DNA from: DASUNP01 sp963728545
Lineage (GTDB): Bacteria; Acidobacteriota; Blastocatellia; UBA7656
Assembly: GCA_963728545.1 (NCBI GenBank)
Contig: CAVSKO010000002.1
Coordinates: 1,240,001-1,304,000 of the forward strand
Direction of reading: 5' to 3'
Length of the DNA: 64,000 bases
Below the pieces are notes generated by a model. That model did no database searches, was not told the DNA's origin, and saw nothing but the letters and a program-made list of their open reading frames with translations. Numbering within the stretch: the first letter of the stretch is position 1; the number at the start of each line of letters is the position of its first letter. The position numbers and the translations under genes are program-made. Shown here in pieces: positions 54,570 to 63,708 of this stretch.

Positions 54570-55946
54570 CTATTCCATAACAGTGCCATTCCCTTTGATT
54601 CCGAATCTTTTCATCATGCGATAGAGCGTAGGTCTGTGGAGATTCAGAATCTCAGCAGTCTTCTTGACGTTGCCCCCGGTTCGGTCAAGCGTCTGCTCGA
54701 TGGCTTCGCGCTCTATCTCTTCTAACGTCATGTGAGGCGGAATTTCACACCTGTAGTTTCCCGGCCCGGCGACGTTTATGTGATCGGGCAGGTCTTCGGG
54801 CGCAATCTGGTCTTCCTGGCAAAACAGCACGGCTCGCTCAACGACGCTCTCAAGCTCGCGCACATTGCCGGGCCAGTTATAACGGCTCAGGAGCGCGGAG
54901 GCCGGTTGAGATATTCCCCGAACCTTCCTGCCGTATTTTTCGGCGTAGCGGAGCAGAAACAGTTCGGCCAGAAGCGGCAGGTCGTCTGCCCGCTCGCGAA
55001 GAGGCGGCACCGTAATTTTGATGGTGCTGATCCGAAAATACAGGTCTTCTCTGAGCGAGCCGTCTTGCATTGCCTGCTGCGTGTCTCGGTTTGTAGCGGC
55101 TATCAATCGAAAGTCTACCTTGATTGTCTGCTCGTCCCCGAGACGGCGGAGTTTCCGCTCTTGAAGTACGCGCAGCAGCTTGGTCTGGAGGTGTACGGGC
55201 ATCTCCGCGATTTCATCCAGCAGCAACGTCCCGCCGGAAGAGGCTTCGACCAAACCCCTCTTATCGCGGTCGGCCCCTGTGAATGCCCCTTTCTTGTAGC
55301 CGAAAAGTTCCGACTCGATCAGGTCAGGCGGTATGGCCGCGCAATTAATTGCGATGAACGGCCCGCTGGCCCGGTCGCTCTGGAGATGAAAGGCTGTCGC
55401 AATCAACTCCTTTCCGGTCCCGCTCTCTCCTTCAATCAACACGGCCGCTTCGGACTGTGCCGTCGCCCTTATAGTCTGATAAATTCGGCGCATTTTTGCT
55501 GTGCGGCCGATGATGCCAAAGGCTTCGCTCTCTCCGACGAGCGTCTGCTTGAGCGTTTTGTTCTCCCTCTTTATCGCGCGAAGCTGTAGCGCTCTGTCTG
55601 TAAGCATAATCAACTGGTCGGGCGTGAACGGCTTTTCGAGGTAGTAATACGCGCCTTTCTTTATGGCTTCAATCGTAACATCGAGCGAGCCGTGCGCAGT
55701 CATCAATATGACTTCGGTTTCAGAGTTGTGCTGTTTGATCTGGTCGAGCAGTTCGATGCCTGTAGCATCGGGCATGCGGAGGTCTGTAAAGACCAGGTCA
55801 AACAATCTGTCAACAAATAACGCCATGGCTTCGGCCGCCGTCTCAGCCGTTTTCACGTCATGTCCCTGGTCGCTTAATATCAGCTCAAACGCGTCGGTGA
55901 CGCTCCGCTCATCATCAACTACTAGTATGGTGCCGCCTGACTTCAT
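54570..55946 (-). CDS. sigma-54-dependent NtrC-family response regulator
   Basis: A 458-residue regulator in the order receiver, AAA+, Fis HTH. The receiver has the D11/D12 acidic pair, phospho-acceptor D55 (LVFTDLRMPD) and K105. The AAA+ part has Walker A (GESGTGKEL), KGAFTGAD and Walker B (LLLDEIAEM), with PGNVRELESV near the end. The HTH is GGNVKKTAEILNLHRPTLY. ATG 55946 overlaps the end of the kinase gene by 32 bases, so the pair is co-translated. It would activate sigma-54 promoters, possibly of neighbouring redox genes, but no such promoter was found. Confidence 0.9.
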   Translation of the reverse strand: MKSGGTILVVDDERSVTDAFELILSDQGHDVKTAETAAEAMALFVDRLFDLVFTDLRMPDATGIELLDQIKQHNSETEVILMTAHGSLDVTIEAIKKGAYYYLEKPFTPDQLIMLTDRALQLRAIKRENKTLKQTLVGESEAFGIIGRTAKMRRIYQTIRATAQSEAAVLIEGESGTGKELIATAFHLQSDRASGPFIAINCAAIPPDLIESELFGYKKGAFTGADRDKRGLVEASSGGTLLLDEIAEMPVHLQTKLLRVLQERKLRRLGDEQTIKVDFRLIAATNRDTQQAMQDGSLREDLYFRISTIKITVPPLRERADDLPLLAELFLLRYAEKYGRKVRGISQPASALLSRYNWPGNVRELESVVERAVLFCQEDQIAPEDLPDHINVAGPGNYRCEIPPHMTLEEIEREAIEQTLDRTGGNVKKTAEILNLHRPTLYRMMKRFGIKGNGTVME

Positions 55947-57354
55947 TTGTGCCTTTCTCTTCCGACGGAAGTGTGATCTTTACGCGAGTCCCCTCCCCCG
56001 CCGTGCTCTCTAATTTTATTGAGCCGCCGTGCAATGAGATGACTTTTTGCACGTAATACATCCCAAGCCCCAAACCCTGGCTCTTGGTCGTGTAGAATGG
56101 CTCAAACACATTCTTTAACAGTTCTTCCGACATGCCTATGCCTGTATCTGAAATCTCGATTTCAACCGAGCCTGTCGAGCGGTGTGTCGAGATTGTCAGA
56201 TCACCCCCTTCGCGCATGGCCTGGATTGAATTGAGCATAAGGTTAATCAAAGCCGACCGCATAGATGCTTCATCGATCATCGCGGCGGCCTCGGTTGGAT
56301 CGGGCAATTCATCGCCTTCAAGATTCATTATCACCTTGACCTTGTTGGCGCTCAGTTGCGGCTCGACCAGTTGAAGCGCATCTTTTATGACGCGGTTAAT
56401 GTCTGCCGAGCGGCGCTGGAGCGTGATCGGCCGGGAAAAGCTGATGACTCGCTCAACCGTGTCCGAAAGGTGATTTGTGCTGTTTATGATCTTGTCTATA
56501 AGCGACATCTCGGCCTTATCTATCTTCCCTTCCACCTTGCCCTTCAGATGGAGCGAATAAAGTTGCAGTCCGGCGAGCGGGTTTCTGACCTCGTGCGCAA
56601 CCTGCGCAGCCATGCGACCGAGCGCAGCTATCTTTTCGTTATGCATGAGCTGCTCCCGCAACTGGCGAAGCGACTCTTCGTTTTTCCTCTCAGCGGTCAG
56701 GTCCCTGATGATGCAGAGATAGCCTATCAATTGGGACTCTGATTTGCGGATGGGTGTTATTGCTACTGCCGCGCCGAAGGAGCTTCCATCGGCCCGCTCT
56801 AACTCGACTTCAATCTGCGAACGCCCTTTCACTTCTGCCTCGCGCCCAGACAAAAGAAATGGCTTATCTTCGTCACTATACCTGGCATCGCGCACGAGCA
56901 TTCTCGCTTGCGTACCGAGCATATCGCCTGCCTTATGGCCGAAAATCAATTCGGCGCCGCGATTAAACAGCGTTACTTGGCCTTCGATGTCAATCGCTAT
57001 TATGGCGTATTCGGTAGAGCTTTCGAGCACCGTGTTAAGGAAGTTTTCACTCTCGCGGAGCCTGTGTTGCTGCTTATCAACCAGCCGCAACAACAGGGTG
57101 ACGACGATGGAATTAACAATGACCGAAATAAAGAAATGTTCTATCCGCTGCGCGACCTTCCATGCCATGTCGGGATCGTCGGGATATATCTTCTGAACAT
57201 GCGAATAGAGCGGTGACATCCCCAGCTCTTCCCAGGCATAGACTACGATGAGGGTCATCGCGACGGTCAGCGCCACAAAGAAGATTATGAGCTTGAGAGA
57301 GTTATTCATGCCTTTGCGTGTTGGCGATTTTTGTTGGGGGATAGATGCAGCCAT
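55915..57354 (-). CDS. PAS-domain sensor histidine kinase
   Basis: A 479-residue kinase with two membrane segments, at about 19-39 (LKLIIFFVALTVAMTLIVVY) and about 74-92 (FFISVIVNSIVVTLLLRL), and a short periplasmic loop between them. A PAS domain follows (about 104-220; TEYAIIAIDIEGQVTLFNRG). The HisKA box QVAHEVRNPLAGL puts the histidine at residue 254. HATPase boxes are LINLMLNSIQAM, DTGIGMSEEL and GLGLGMYYV. The 55-residue loop could sense redox or metal state, but this is inference. Its partner is the overlapping NtrC-type regulator. Confidence 0.9.
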   Translation of the reverse strand: MAASIPQQKSPTRKGMNNSLKLIIFFVALTVAMTLIVVYAWEELGMSPLYSHVQKIYPDDPDMAWKVAQRIEHFFISVIVNSIVVTLLLRLVDKQQHRLRESENFLNTVLESSTEYAIIAIDIEGQVTLFNRGAELIFGHKAGDMLGTQARMLVRDARYSDEDKPFLLSGREAEVKGRSQIEVELERADGSSFGAAVAITPIRKSESQLIGYLCIIRDLTAERKNEESLRQLREQLMHNEKIAALGRMAAQVAHEVRNPLAGLQLYSLHLKGKVEGKIDKAEMSLIDKIINSTNHLSDTVERVISFSRPITLQRRSADINRVIKDALQLVEPQLSANKVKVIMNLEGDELPDPTEAAAMIDEASMRSALINLMLNSIQAMREGGDLTISTHRSTGSVEIEISDTGIGMSEELLKNVFEPFYTTKSQGLGLGMYYVQKVISLHGGSIKLESTAGEGTRVKITLPSEEKGTNEVRRHHTSS

Positions 57355-57488
57355 TTTTAATTATTAACAAGCTCCGGAAGGGAAAGAAAGCGGGAATATT
57401 GCGCTCTTTTCGGTAGGTAATTTATCCAACGCCAATTGAATGTGTCAAGCAGCGTTGTTTATCTTCGGCACAAGTAGTCGAGCGCATG

Positions 57489-58841
57489 CTACTTCTTGAT
57501 CGGGCCCGCGACCTTCAGCACCGCGTCGGCAATTTCAGAAGGTTTCGCCATCGCGAATACTTTCATCCATTCGCCCGTCTCGACGTTGCCGACCATCAAG
57601 AGGTTGACATGCTGATCCTTGTCCTCGACATAACCGCCCACTTTGTAGAGCACCTGATCGACATTCTCTTTCTTGCCCGTCAAGAAATACCACCCCGGTT
57701 TCGCCTTGAATTTATCCGCATACTTTCTCAGTTCTTCCGGTGTATCAATGATCGGATCGACAGTGATCGTAATCATGTCGATGTCGCGGCCAACACGGTC
57801 GCCGAGATGTTCCTGGACCTTTGCGAGATTTGCAGTCATCGGCGGACAGACCCCCACGCAGGTCGTGAAGGCAAAGTTTATCAATACAGTCTTGCCTTTG
57901 AGCAGATCATCAAAAAAATGCACGGGGCGATTGTCCTGCGTGAGCAGAACATTATTTGGGAAGTAGCGGGCGGCTGCTTCGGCCGGCGTAGCAGGTTTAG
58001 ATTGACCCGTTGCCTGTTGTGGCTGCGCGCCGGTTTGTTGCGCGCTTGTCGCAGAAACGCCGGTAGCAGTCTTATCCGCCGCTTCGGTGATCGCTTTGAC
58101 GAGCGTTCCCGACGGCGCAAGCCCGTAAGTCCGCGTCCAGTACCCGGCGCTCTCGTTGCCTATCAGTATCATAGGCGTGTGATCATTTTTATCTCCGACG
58201 TATGCGCCGAGCGCGCGAAGCAAACGATCTATCTCGGGCTTCGTCCCTGTAACAAACGTCCACCCGTCGCCTCGATTGAATTTTGATGCGAAAGCCGAGA
58301 GCCTTTCGGGCACATCGGTCGTCGGGTCTACGCTCACGGATATCAACGACACCTCGCGCCCCACGCGCTCGCCCAACTGCTGTTGGACCTTGCGAAAAGT
58401 CGCGGTGAGCGGCGGGCAGATCGTCGTGCAGGTTGTGAAGATAAAATTGATCGCTACGGCCTTCCCTTTCACAAGGTCTGAGTAAAAGCGCAGCCTGCGC
58501 CCATCTTGATCGATGACATTCACGTCCGGTATCTCGACAGCAACCCGATCCGCGCTCGCGGCCTCCCGTTTCTCCTCGCCGGTTGAGGTCGAGGCGGGCG
58601 TGTCGGCAACTCTCAATGCCATGCCGCACTTTGGACACTTGCCAGGCTTTGCGGACTTAACTTGTGGGTCCATGGGACAGACGTAGACGGCCTGCTGTTT
58701 TTGCCTCGCTTCGACCTGCTGTGGGATTGTCAATTGAAATGAGCAAGAGGCAAGCAATAGAACGAGCGTTGCGACAGGCGCCGAGTTGAGAAGCTTGATA
58801 AAGCCTCTCCTTATCTCAACTGTTCCATTTTGATAGCGCAT
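57489..58841 (-). CDS. tandem double-SCO lipoprotein with N-terminal metal-binding domain
   Basis: A 450-residue paralogue of the 44208 protein. The N-terminus has a lipobox (LLASC, acylated cysteine about residue 33). The metal-binding head is YVCPMDPQVKS ... KCPKCGMAL. Two SCO domains follow. The first has C138/C142 (FTTCTTICPP) and H221 (DHTPM). The second has C328/C332 (FTTCVGVCPP) and H411 (DQHVN). Both CxxxC pairs and both histidines are intact, so each domain could bind copper. It is 135 bases beyond the sensor kinase, whose start lies on the same strand, so it is in the two-component neighbourhood. Confidence 0.88.
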   Translation of the reverse strand: MRYQNGTVEIRRGFIKLLNSAPVATLVLLLASCSFQLTIPQQVEARQKQQAVYVCPMDPQVKSAKPGKCPKCGMALRVADTPASTSTGEEKREAASADRVAVEIPDVNVIDQDGRRLRFYSDLVKGKAVAINFIFTTCTTICPPLTATFRKVQQQLGERVGREVSLISVSVDPTTDVPERLSAFASKFNRGDGWTFVTGTKPEIDRLLRALGAYVGDKNDHTPMILIGNESAGYWTRTYGLAPSGTLVKAITEAADKTATGVSATSAQQTGAQPQQATGQSKPATPAEAAARYFPNNVLLTQDNRPVHFFDDLLKGKTVLINFAFTTCVGVCPPMTANLAKVQEHLGDRVGRDIDMITITVDPIIDTPEELRKYADKFKAKPGWYFLTGKKENVDQVLYKVGGYVEDKDQHVNLLMVGNVETGEWMKVFAMAKPSEIADAVLKVAGPIKK

Positions 58842-58962
58842 AATTCTCCCCTTAAGCGATCAGGTTCAAAGTTCCCGCAAAACGGCTTGCAGAATCTATC
58901 TCTAGCTTCTTCTATCTGGGTGAACAGTGATGATTGTCCGAGGCGTTGCGAAGAGAACACCC

Positions 58963-59002
58963 GGTGCGGGCATGAGTATAATCGAGAAATCATGCCCGCA
59001 CC
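58963..59002 (-). terminator. hairpin terminator of the cytochrome-propeller gene
   Basis: GGTGCGGGCATGA at 58963-58975 and TCATGCCCGCACC at 58990-59002 pair perfectly over 13 bp. It lies on the minus-strand downstream side of the 59125-61899 gene. Confidence 0.7.
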
Positions 59003-59019
59003 AGCTTGAAGTCATGCGG

Positions 59020-59105
59020 TGTCGCCCTGAACTTTCAGGGCTTGTCGTGATATTGACGCTGACCTGGGGCTGCGCTCCAGGCTATTGAATCGCGCCTCTT
59101 CGAGT
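59020..59105. repeat. REP-like single unit
   Basis: A CGCCCTGAACTTTCAGGGCTT hairpin (about 59023-59044), then CCTGGGGCTGCGCTCCAGGC (about 59063-59082) and the REP tail CTATTGAATCGCGCC. The same parts occur in the BIME at 54315-54490. It lies 20 bases before the stop of the propeller gene. Confidence 0.6.
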
Positions 59106-59124
59106 CTTTTCAAACTCGCTACGA

Positions 59125-61899
59125 TCACTGCAACGTAAAGTTGACCGAAGTTTTGACATTGGCTCCTGGGTTGTAAGTCGTGTTTGTCTTGCTCACCGAG
59201 TTGACACGTATAGTGGAAGTCCCTCTGGGATTATTGTTGGCGGTCGTCACATTGAACAACGCCCATCCGTTCGAGCCGGTGGTGCTCGTTTTGCTAGTCG
59301 TCACTGCGCCCGTCACATCTGTTCTGACGGATGCGCCGCTAACGGGCGCGTTGCTTTGATCGACTATCAACGCTCTCCAGAAGATTGTTTGTCCCCTTCT
59401 GAAAGAGGTCTTCGCAACGCCGTTGGCATCGGTGGTGATGAGGTTGCCTACGTGCAGCACGACGGTTGGCGGCGGCGGCGGGGCGAGGTCCCCGTCCAGC
59501 ACTCCGTCCAGGTTCCGGTCTATGCCCATGCGCGTGCCTGAGCCTACTGGAACTCCCATCGGCGTCAGCACACCTCCGGCAGTTATGTTGCTCGCCAACT
59601 GCGCCCGCGTAAACGGCCCGACACCTGTCCTGTCGGTCTTATAATCGTTCGACGCCGGTCTGTAAACAAGCCCCGTCTTCTGCCCGTTGATTGTCCCTTT
59701 AACGATAAGATCGATATTGCCCGCCGCGGCCTGACCTTCAAGCAGTGCCCAGTCGTTAATCACAGCCGTATTGTTGACGTTTGCCGACGTGATTGTGCGG
59801 GAGTAACCGACCGCCGGAGCCATCCCCGTGTCAAAGCAGAGCAAGAACGCGCTTATGTTTGTCTTTCTCACCGTATCATTCGAAAAGCTCTGGAAGACGG
59901 GGTTCGACAGAAACGAGAAGAGGCTGGGGACTGACCCGTTGTGAAGGATTCCGAACCCGCCTATGCTCGACGCGCCGGTGCCGCTGTTGAAGTTCAATTT
60001 TTGATAGACGTTTCTGAGTTGCGGCACTTTGAAAGCCTGCGCCTCTTGAAGCAAGGAAGCGGGTATTATCGCCCTGTTCGTACCGGTGCCGGGATTGGCC
60101 GTGTGGCAGGTATTACAGGTTACGCTCGACGTAAACGGCTCGTTGAGAAAGCTGTTGCGACCCGCATTCGGGTTGCCGCCCGCGATCGTGCTTGGAAGCG
60201 TCCGATCCAGGTTCTGGTTCGGATTCGGTTGAAACCGAATCGTATCTACATAATCTCGATAGGCGGTCATGTCAGCGCTGGAAAGCGCCACCCCACCCAT
60301 AAGAGAACTGAACGCGCCGTTGAAATCAAGAAAGGTCGCCCTGTCGCCCCGCCAGTGCAGCGGATTAAGCCCGCTGAGCCCCCTGAGCGTCTGGGTCGTC
60401 ATAGGGCCTTTCATCGGGTGAAACTGGAAAGTGAAGCCGTTGCTTCCGACCGTCTGCATATTGCCGCCGGGGTTGCCAAGGTCCCACGCCAGCATATCCA
60501 TATCGGAATCTATGTGGCACGATGCGCACGATGCCGATCCGTTCCCGGAGAGCTTCGCATCATAAAGGAAGCCGCGCCCGTTTCTGATGACCTGCGGAGT
60601 GGGGTCGAAGCTGCCTGCGCCCAACTCTTTCACCACCGAGTTTGATGAAGTGTTGACTACCGAGACGGTGTTCGAGATTCTATTCGAGACATAGAGGTAC
60701 AGCCCCGTCCGGCTCAGAGCGAGGCCGCGCGGGCCGCGCTTCGTTCTCGGGTTGACCGTAGCGCCCGTTGACGGGCCGATCTCGATGCGCGAGATTACGT
60801 TGCCGTTCACATCAAGTTGAGCAACACGGTCGGTGCCGAATGCCGCGACGTAAAGGAAGTTCCCGCTCGGCTCGAATAGCAGCGCAGTCGGTTGAGCGAG
60901 CGCTTCGGCTTTTGCCTGAGAGTTGGGCAACACCGAATAATCGACAAAGGGGTTCAGATCGAAATCCGCCGTCGCGCCTCCCGGCATTGCGATGCGCGTG
61001 ACGCGGTTATCTACGAAGTGGCCGCGAAGGTTCGTCTCGAATTGCACAAGGTTGCGCGCGTCCGTGTTTGCGACATACAGATCGCCCGTTGTGGGGCGGA
61101 CGGCTATGCCGAGATTTACCGTCCCCACTTGCGAGAAGTAGCGCGAGACGCTGAGCGTTGCGACATCTATTTCGACAACGTCGTTATCCGGCATGTTGTA
61201 TTTGATGACGCCGGGGTTCCATTGCGGGTCGGTCGCGTCAACGATCAACCCTTCCTGCGGAGCGTTCGGAAGGTTCGGATTGGTCGGGCGCGGTGGCGCG
61301 GGAGCGCTGCCGGCTGGAATGATCGTCGTTCGATTGCCAGATAGCGCAAAGGCCGCATAGACTTTGCTGCCGTCAGGGCTGACGGCTAACGCCCTGGGGT
61401 TTTCGCCGAAGACAGGTATCGTCTTCAGCAGTTGGTGAGTTGTCGCGTCAAAGACTCGCACAGCGTTACTGCGCGAGGCGGTGACGAATGCCTTGCTGCC
61501 GACAAATACTACGTCCGCAGGCTCGTCTTTGACATAGATCGTATCGGTCACGATCCCCTGCGAGACTGAAACGACGCTGATGCTGTCAGAGACCTGGTTG
61601 ACCACCCACACTTCGTCGTTGGTGCGCGGGTTGACAGAGACCGGCTCGATGCCGACAGGTATCTCTGCAACCAGTACGGGGTTGAACTCCTGCGAAATAT
61701 CGAAGACCGAGACTCGCGCGTCAGGAGTATTGACGGCGAACAGCCGCAGCCCGTCCGGCGAGAGCCGGACGGGAGAGGTTTGCGAGCCTTCGAAATTTAC
61801 GTACGCGCCCGGCGCAACGCCGGTCTGAGTCCTCCCGGTTATAGGAAGAAAAATTGCGGTTAAGATTAGAGTTATGATTGTAATTTTGAGAGCTGTCAT
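59125..61899 (-). CDS. secreted dihaem-c beta-propeller protein (cytochrome c peroxidase-like)
   Basis: A 924-residue secreted protein, with ATG 61899 after an AGGAGG ribosome site. The signal peptide is about 1-25. Residues about 25-440 form a YncE/YVTN propeller (VSVFDISQEFNPVLVAEIP, VSVVNTSSNSVVKELG). Two haem-c sites follow: CASCH at 458-462 and CNTCH at 595-599, in a layout like di-haem cytochrome c peroxidase / MauG-type regions. The C-terminus (about 840-924) is beta-rich (ASVRTDVTGAVTTSKTSTTG). It could pass electrons to or from the multicopper oxidase at the cell surface; this is inference. Confidence 0.82.
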   Translation of the reverse strand: MTALKITIITLILTAIFLPITGRTQTGVAPGAYVNFEGSQTSPVRLSPDGLRLFAVNTPDARVSVFDISQEFNPVLVAEIPVGIEPVSVNPRTNDEVWVVNQVSDSISVVSVSQGIVTDTIYVKDEPADVVFVGSKAFVTASRSNAVRVFDATTHQLLKTIPVFGENPRALAVSPDGSKVYAAFALSGNRTTIIPAGSAPAPPRPTNPNLPNAPQEGLIVDATDPQWNPGVIKYNMPDNDVVEIDVATLSVSRYFSQVGTVNLGIAVRPTTGDLYVANTDARNLVQFETNLRGHFVDNRVTRIAMPGGATADFDLNPFVDYSVLPNSQAKAEALAQPTALLFEPSGNFLYVAAFGTDRVAQLDVNGNVISRIEIGPSTGATVNPRTKRGPRGLALSRTGLYLYVSNRISNTVSVVNTSSNSVVKELGAGSFDPTPQVIRNGRGFLYDAKLSGNGSASCASCHIDSDMDMLAWDLGNPGGNMQTVGSNGFTFQFHPMKGPMTTQTLRGLSGLNPLHWRGDRATFLDFNGAFSSLMGGVALSSADMTAYRDYVDTIRFQPNPNQNLDRTLPSTIAGGNPNAGRNSFLNEPFTSSVTCNTCHTANPGTGTNRAIIPASLLQEAQAFKVPQLRNVYQKLNFNSGTGASSIGGFGILHNGSVPSLFSFLSNPVFQSFSNDTVRKTNISAFLLCFDTGMAPAVGYSRTITSANVNNTAVINDWALLEGQAAAGNIDLIVKGTINGQKTGLVYRPASNDYKTDRTGVGPFTRAQLASNITAGGVLTPMGVPVGSGTRMGIDRNLDGVLDGDLAPPPPPTVVLHVGNLITTDANGVAKTSFRRGQTIFWRALIVDQSNAPVSGASVRTDVTGAVTTSKTSTTGSNGWALFNVTTANNNPRGTSTIRVNSVSKTNTTYNPGANVKTSVNFTLQ

Positions 61900-61929
61900 G
61901 AGCGTACCTCCTACCCTTATTCATTTACC

Positions 61930-62013
61930 CTTTACTGGACCAGGGGCCTGGGATTTGTAGTCTCAAATTTCAAATTTGAAATCTCAAATAACTGGCCCCT
62001 GACCCCTGATCCC
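61930..62013. repeat. palindromic low-complexity intergenic repeat
   Basis: A CTGGACCAGGGGCCTGG tract, then TCTCAAATTTCAAATTTGA with its complement on the right (palindrome about 61961-61986), then CTGGCCCCTGACCCCTGATC. It lies between the stop and start of two minus-strand genes. A similar AAATTTCAAATTT palindrome is at about 4939-4956 in weaker form. Confidence 0.5.
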
Positions 62014-62018
62014 TATTG

Positions 62019-62981
62019 TTATGGCGTTACGCCGTATGTGCCCAGTAGAGCGCCGTCGCTTGCGCGCAGTTTGGTCAACGTGCGGCTGCCGAAGTTCGCA
62101 ATCCAGACGTTACCGTTTTCGACTATAGCGGATGCCGGGGTATCGCCAACGCTGTAGTTGCCGAGCGTGGCGCCCGTCGTCCCATTTATCTTGGTTACGC
62201 TGTGGCTGAATTGATTCACAACCCAGGCCTCGCCGTTGGCACAGGCTACTGCCAGCGGGTTATCCCCGACGGTGTACGTGGCTAGAGTTGCTCCGTCGCT
62301 CGCCCGCAGCTTTGTCACATTGTCGCTTTGCGAGTTCGTCACCCAGACGTTTGCCCCGTCATAATCCAGCCCCGACGGTGCCTTGCCCACACCATACGTG
62401 CCGAGCGTGGCTCCAGCCGATGAAAGCTTGGTCACATTGTTGGTATTCTGGTTGACAACCCAGACGTTTGATCCCGCTGTGGCCAGGGCTACCGGCCCAC
62501 CGCCGACGGTATAAGTGCCCAGCAGGGCGCCGTTGGAAGCGTTCAGCTTGGTCACGGTGTCGCCGCCGAAATTCGCCACCCATACGCTGGTTCCTGAGGG
62601 GTAAACAGCTATAGGATTTCTGCCGACGGCATAAGTGCCCAGCAGGGCGCCGTTGGAAGCGTTCAGCTTGGTCACGGTGTCGTTGCCGAAATTCGCCACC
62701 CAGATGTTAACTCCATCGTAAGCAATCAACCTGGGCGTGGAGCCCACGGCGTATGAGCCTACGATCGAGCCTGTGCTCATTGATATTTTCAGCACGGTGT
62801 CATTTCCTGCATTTGCCACCCAGAGGTTGCTCCCGTCGAAGGCCACGCATGAAGGCTCATCGATCGCTGATGTGGTCTGTGCCTGGCCGGTCGCAGATGA
62901 AATCGATAGAGCTAGCGCCGCGACGACTACCAGAAGCAGGGCAACAAAAAGTCTCTTGCCTGTAAAAAACGTCTTTCCCAT
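62019..62981 (-). CDS. secreted YncE-like seven-bladed beta-propeller protein
   Basis: A 320-residue secreted protein. Signal peptide about 1-33 (LFVALLLVVVAALALSI). The rest consists of repeated blades of about 40 residues with the pattern GxxVWVANFGxDTVTKLNASNGALLGTY. Two adjacent blades are nearly identical at DNA level over a 120-base period (62521 onward and 62641 onward). No haem site or catalytic motif is seen, so it is probably a binding or scaffold protein. It sits between the SCO gene and the dihaem propeller gene and likely works with them. Confidence 0.82.
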   Translation of the reverse strand: MGKTFFTGKRLFVALLLVVVAALALSISSATGQAQTTSAIDEPSCVAFDGSNLWVANAGNDTVLKISMSTGSIVGSYAVGSTPRLIAYDGVNIWVANFGNDTVTKLNASNGALLGTYAVGRNPIAVYPSGTSVWVANFGGDTVTKLNASNGALLGTYTVGGGPVALATAGSNVWVVNQNTNNVTKLSSAGATLGTYGVGKAPSGLDYDGANVWVTNSQSDNVTKLRASDGATLATYTVGDNPLAVACANGEAWVVNQFSHSVTKINGTTGATLGNYSVGDTPASAIVENGNVWIANFGSRTLTKLRASDGALLGTYGVTP

Positions 62982-63059
62982 TTTTTATCTTCTCCTTTCA
63001 CGCTGTGATTAGCACTAACTCCGGCAGCGCAATTCGTTGCCGGAATCGCCTCAGGCGGT

Positions 63060-63695
63060 TCACTTCCTACCCCCGCCCGGCGATTTGGCAGTGTTGGCGC
63101 TACCATTATCGGCCCGGTAGTCTTTCGGCGTTTCCAACCAGATTATGCGTTTGAGGATGTTAGTCGGTCTGGCTAACACGGGATGCGCTATCCACACATC
63201 GGTCGTCTCGTTCCCAATGCGTATGATCCCTATGTGGTTTGCTTTGTCTTTATCCCGCTCAGGGTCCGGGTCTATAAAACCCAGCTTTCGCCGCAACACC
63301 TCTATGTCGGCGGGCCTGCCCGTCAGGAAGGTCCAGCCCGGCTTCACGCCGTGCATTTTAACATAGTGGTCAAGAACCTTGGGCGAATCCTCCGCAGGCC
63401 GCAGCGTGATCGAATACATAAAAATATCTTTGCCGATTCGATCTTTGAGCAGCTCCTGAACTTTGACCAGATTCGCAGTCGCGGGCGGGCAGATGCCCTG
63501 GCAGTCCGCATAAAACATGTTTATCACCACGTGCTTGCCGTGGATCAAGTCGTCGTAGAAACGAACCTCCTTGCCTTCATGCGTCTGCAACAAGAAATTC
63601 GGGAAGTACGTTGAGCGCGGCCCCGTCGTCTTCGTGCTCAAGTCGTCAGCCTTGTCCGCGCCTAAAACGTTTGCTAGCAAATTTCTTCTTTTCAT
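63060..63695 (-). CDS. single-domain SCO1/SenC family protein
   Basis: A 211-residue SCO protein. ATG 63695 follows an AAAGGAGATCAAG ribosome site. Copper ligands are C65 and C69 (MFYADCQGICPPATA) and histidine H154 (DKANHIGI). It has the usual SCO elements FYDDLIHGKHVVINM and DSPKVLDHYVKMHGVKPGW. The N-terminus MKRRNLLANVLGA is basic but has no clear cleavable signal, so localisation is uncertain. The stop of the multicopper oxidase is 13 bases upstream, so it is very likely in one operon with that gene and the propeller genes downstream. Confidence 0.88.
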   Translation of the reverse strand: MKRRNLLANVLGADKADDLSTKTTGPRSTYFPNFLLQTHEGKEVRFYDDLIHGKHVVINMFYADCQGICPPATANLVKVQELLKDRIGKDIFMYSITLRPAEDSPKVLDHYVKMHGVKPGWTFLTGRPADIEVLRRKLGFIDPDPERDKDKANHIGIIRIGNETTDVWIAHPVLARPTNILKRIIWLETPKDYRADNGSANTAKSPGGGRK

Positions 63696-63708
63696 ATCTT
63701 GATCTCCT

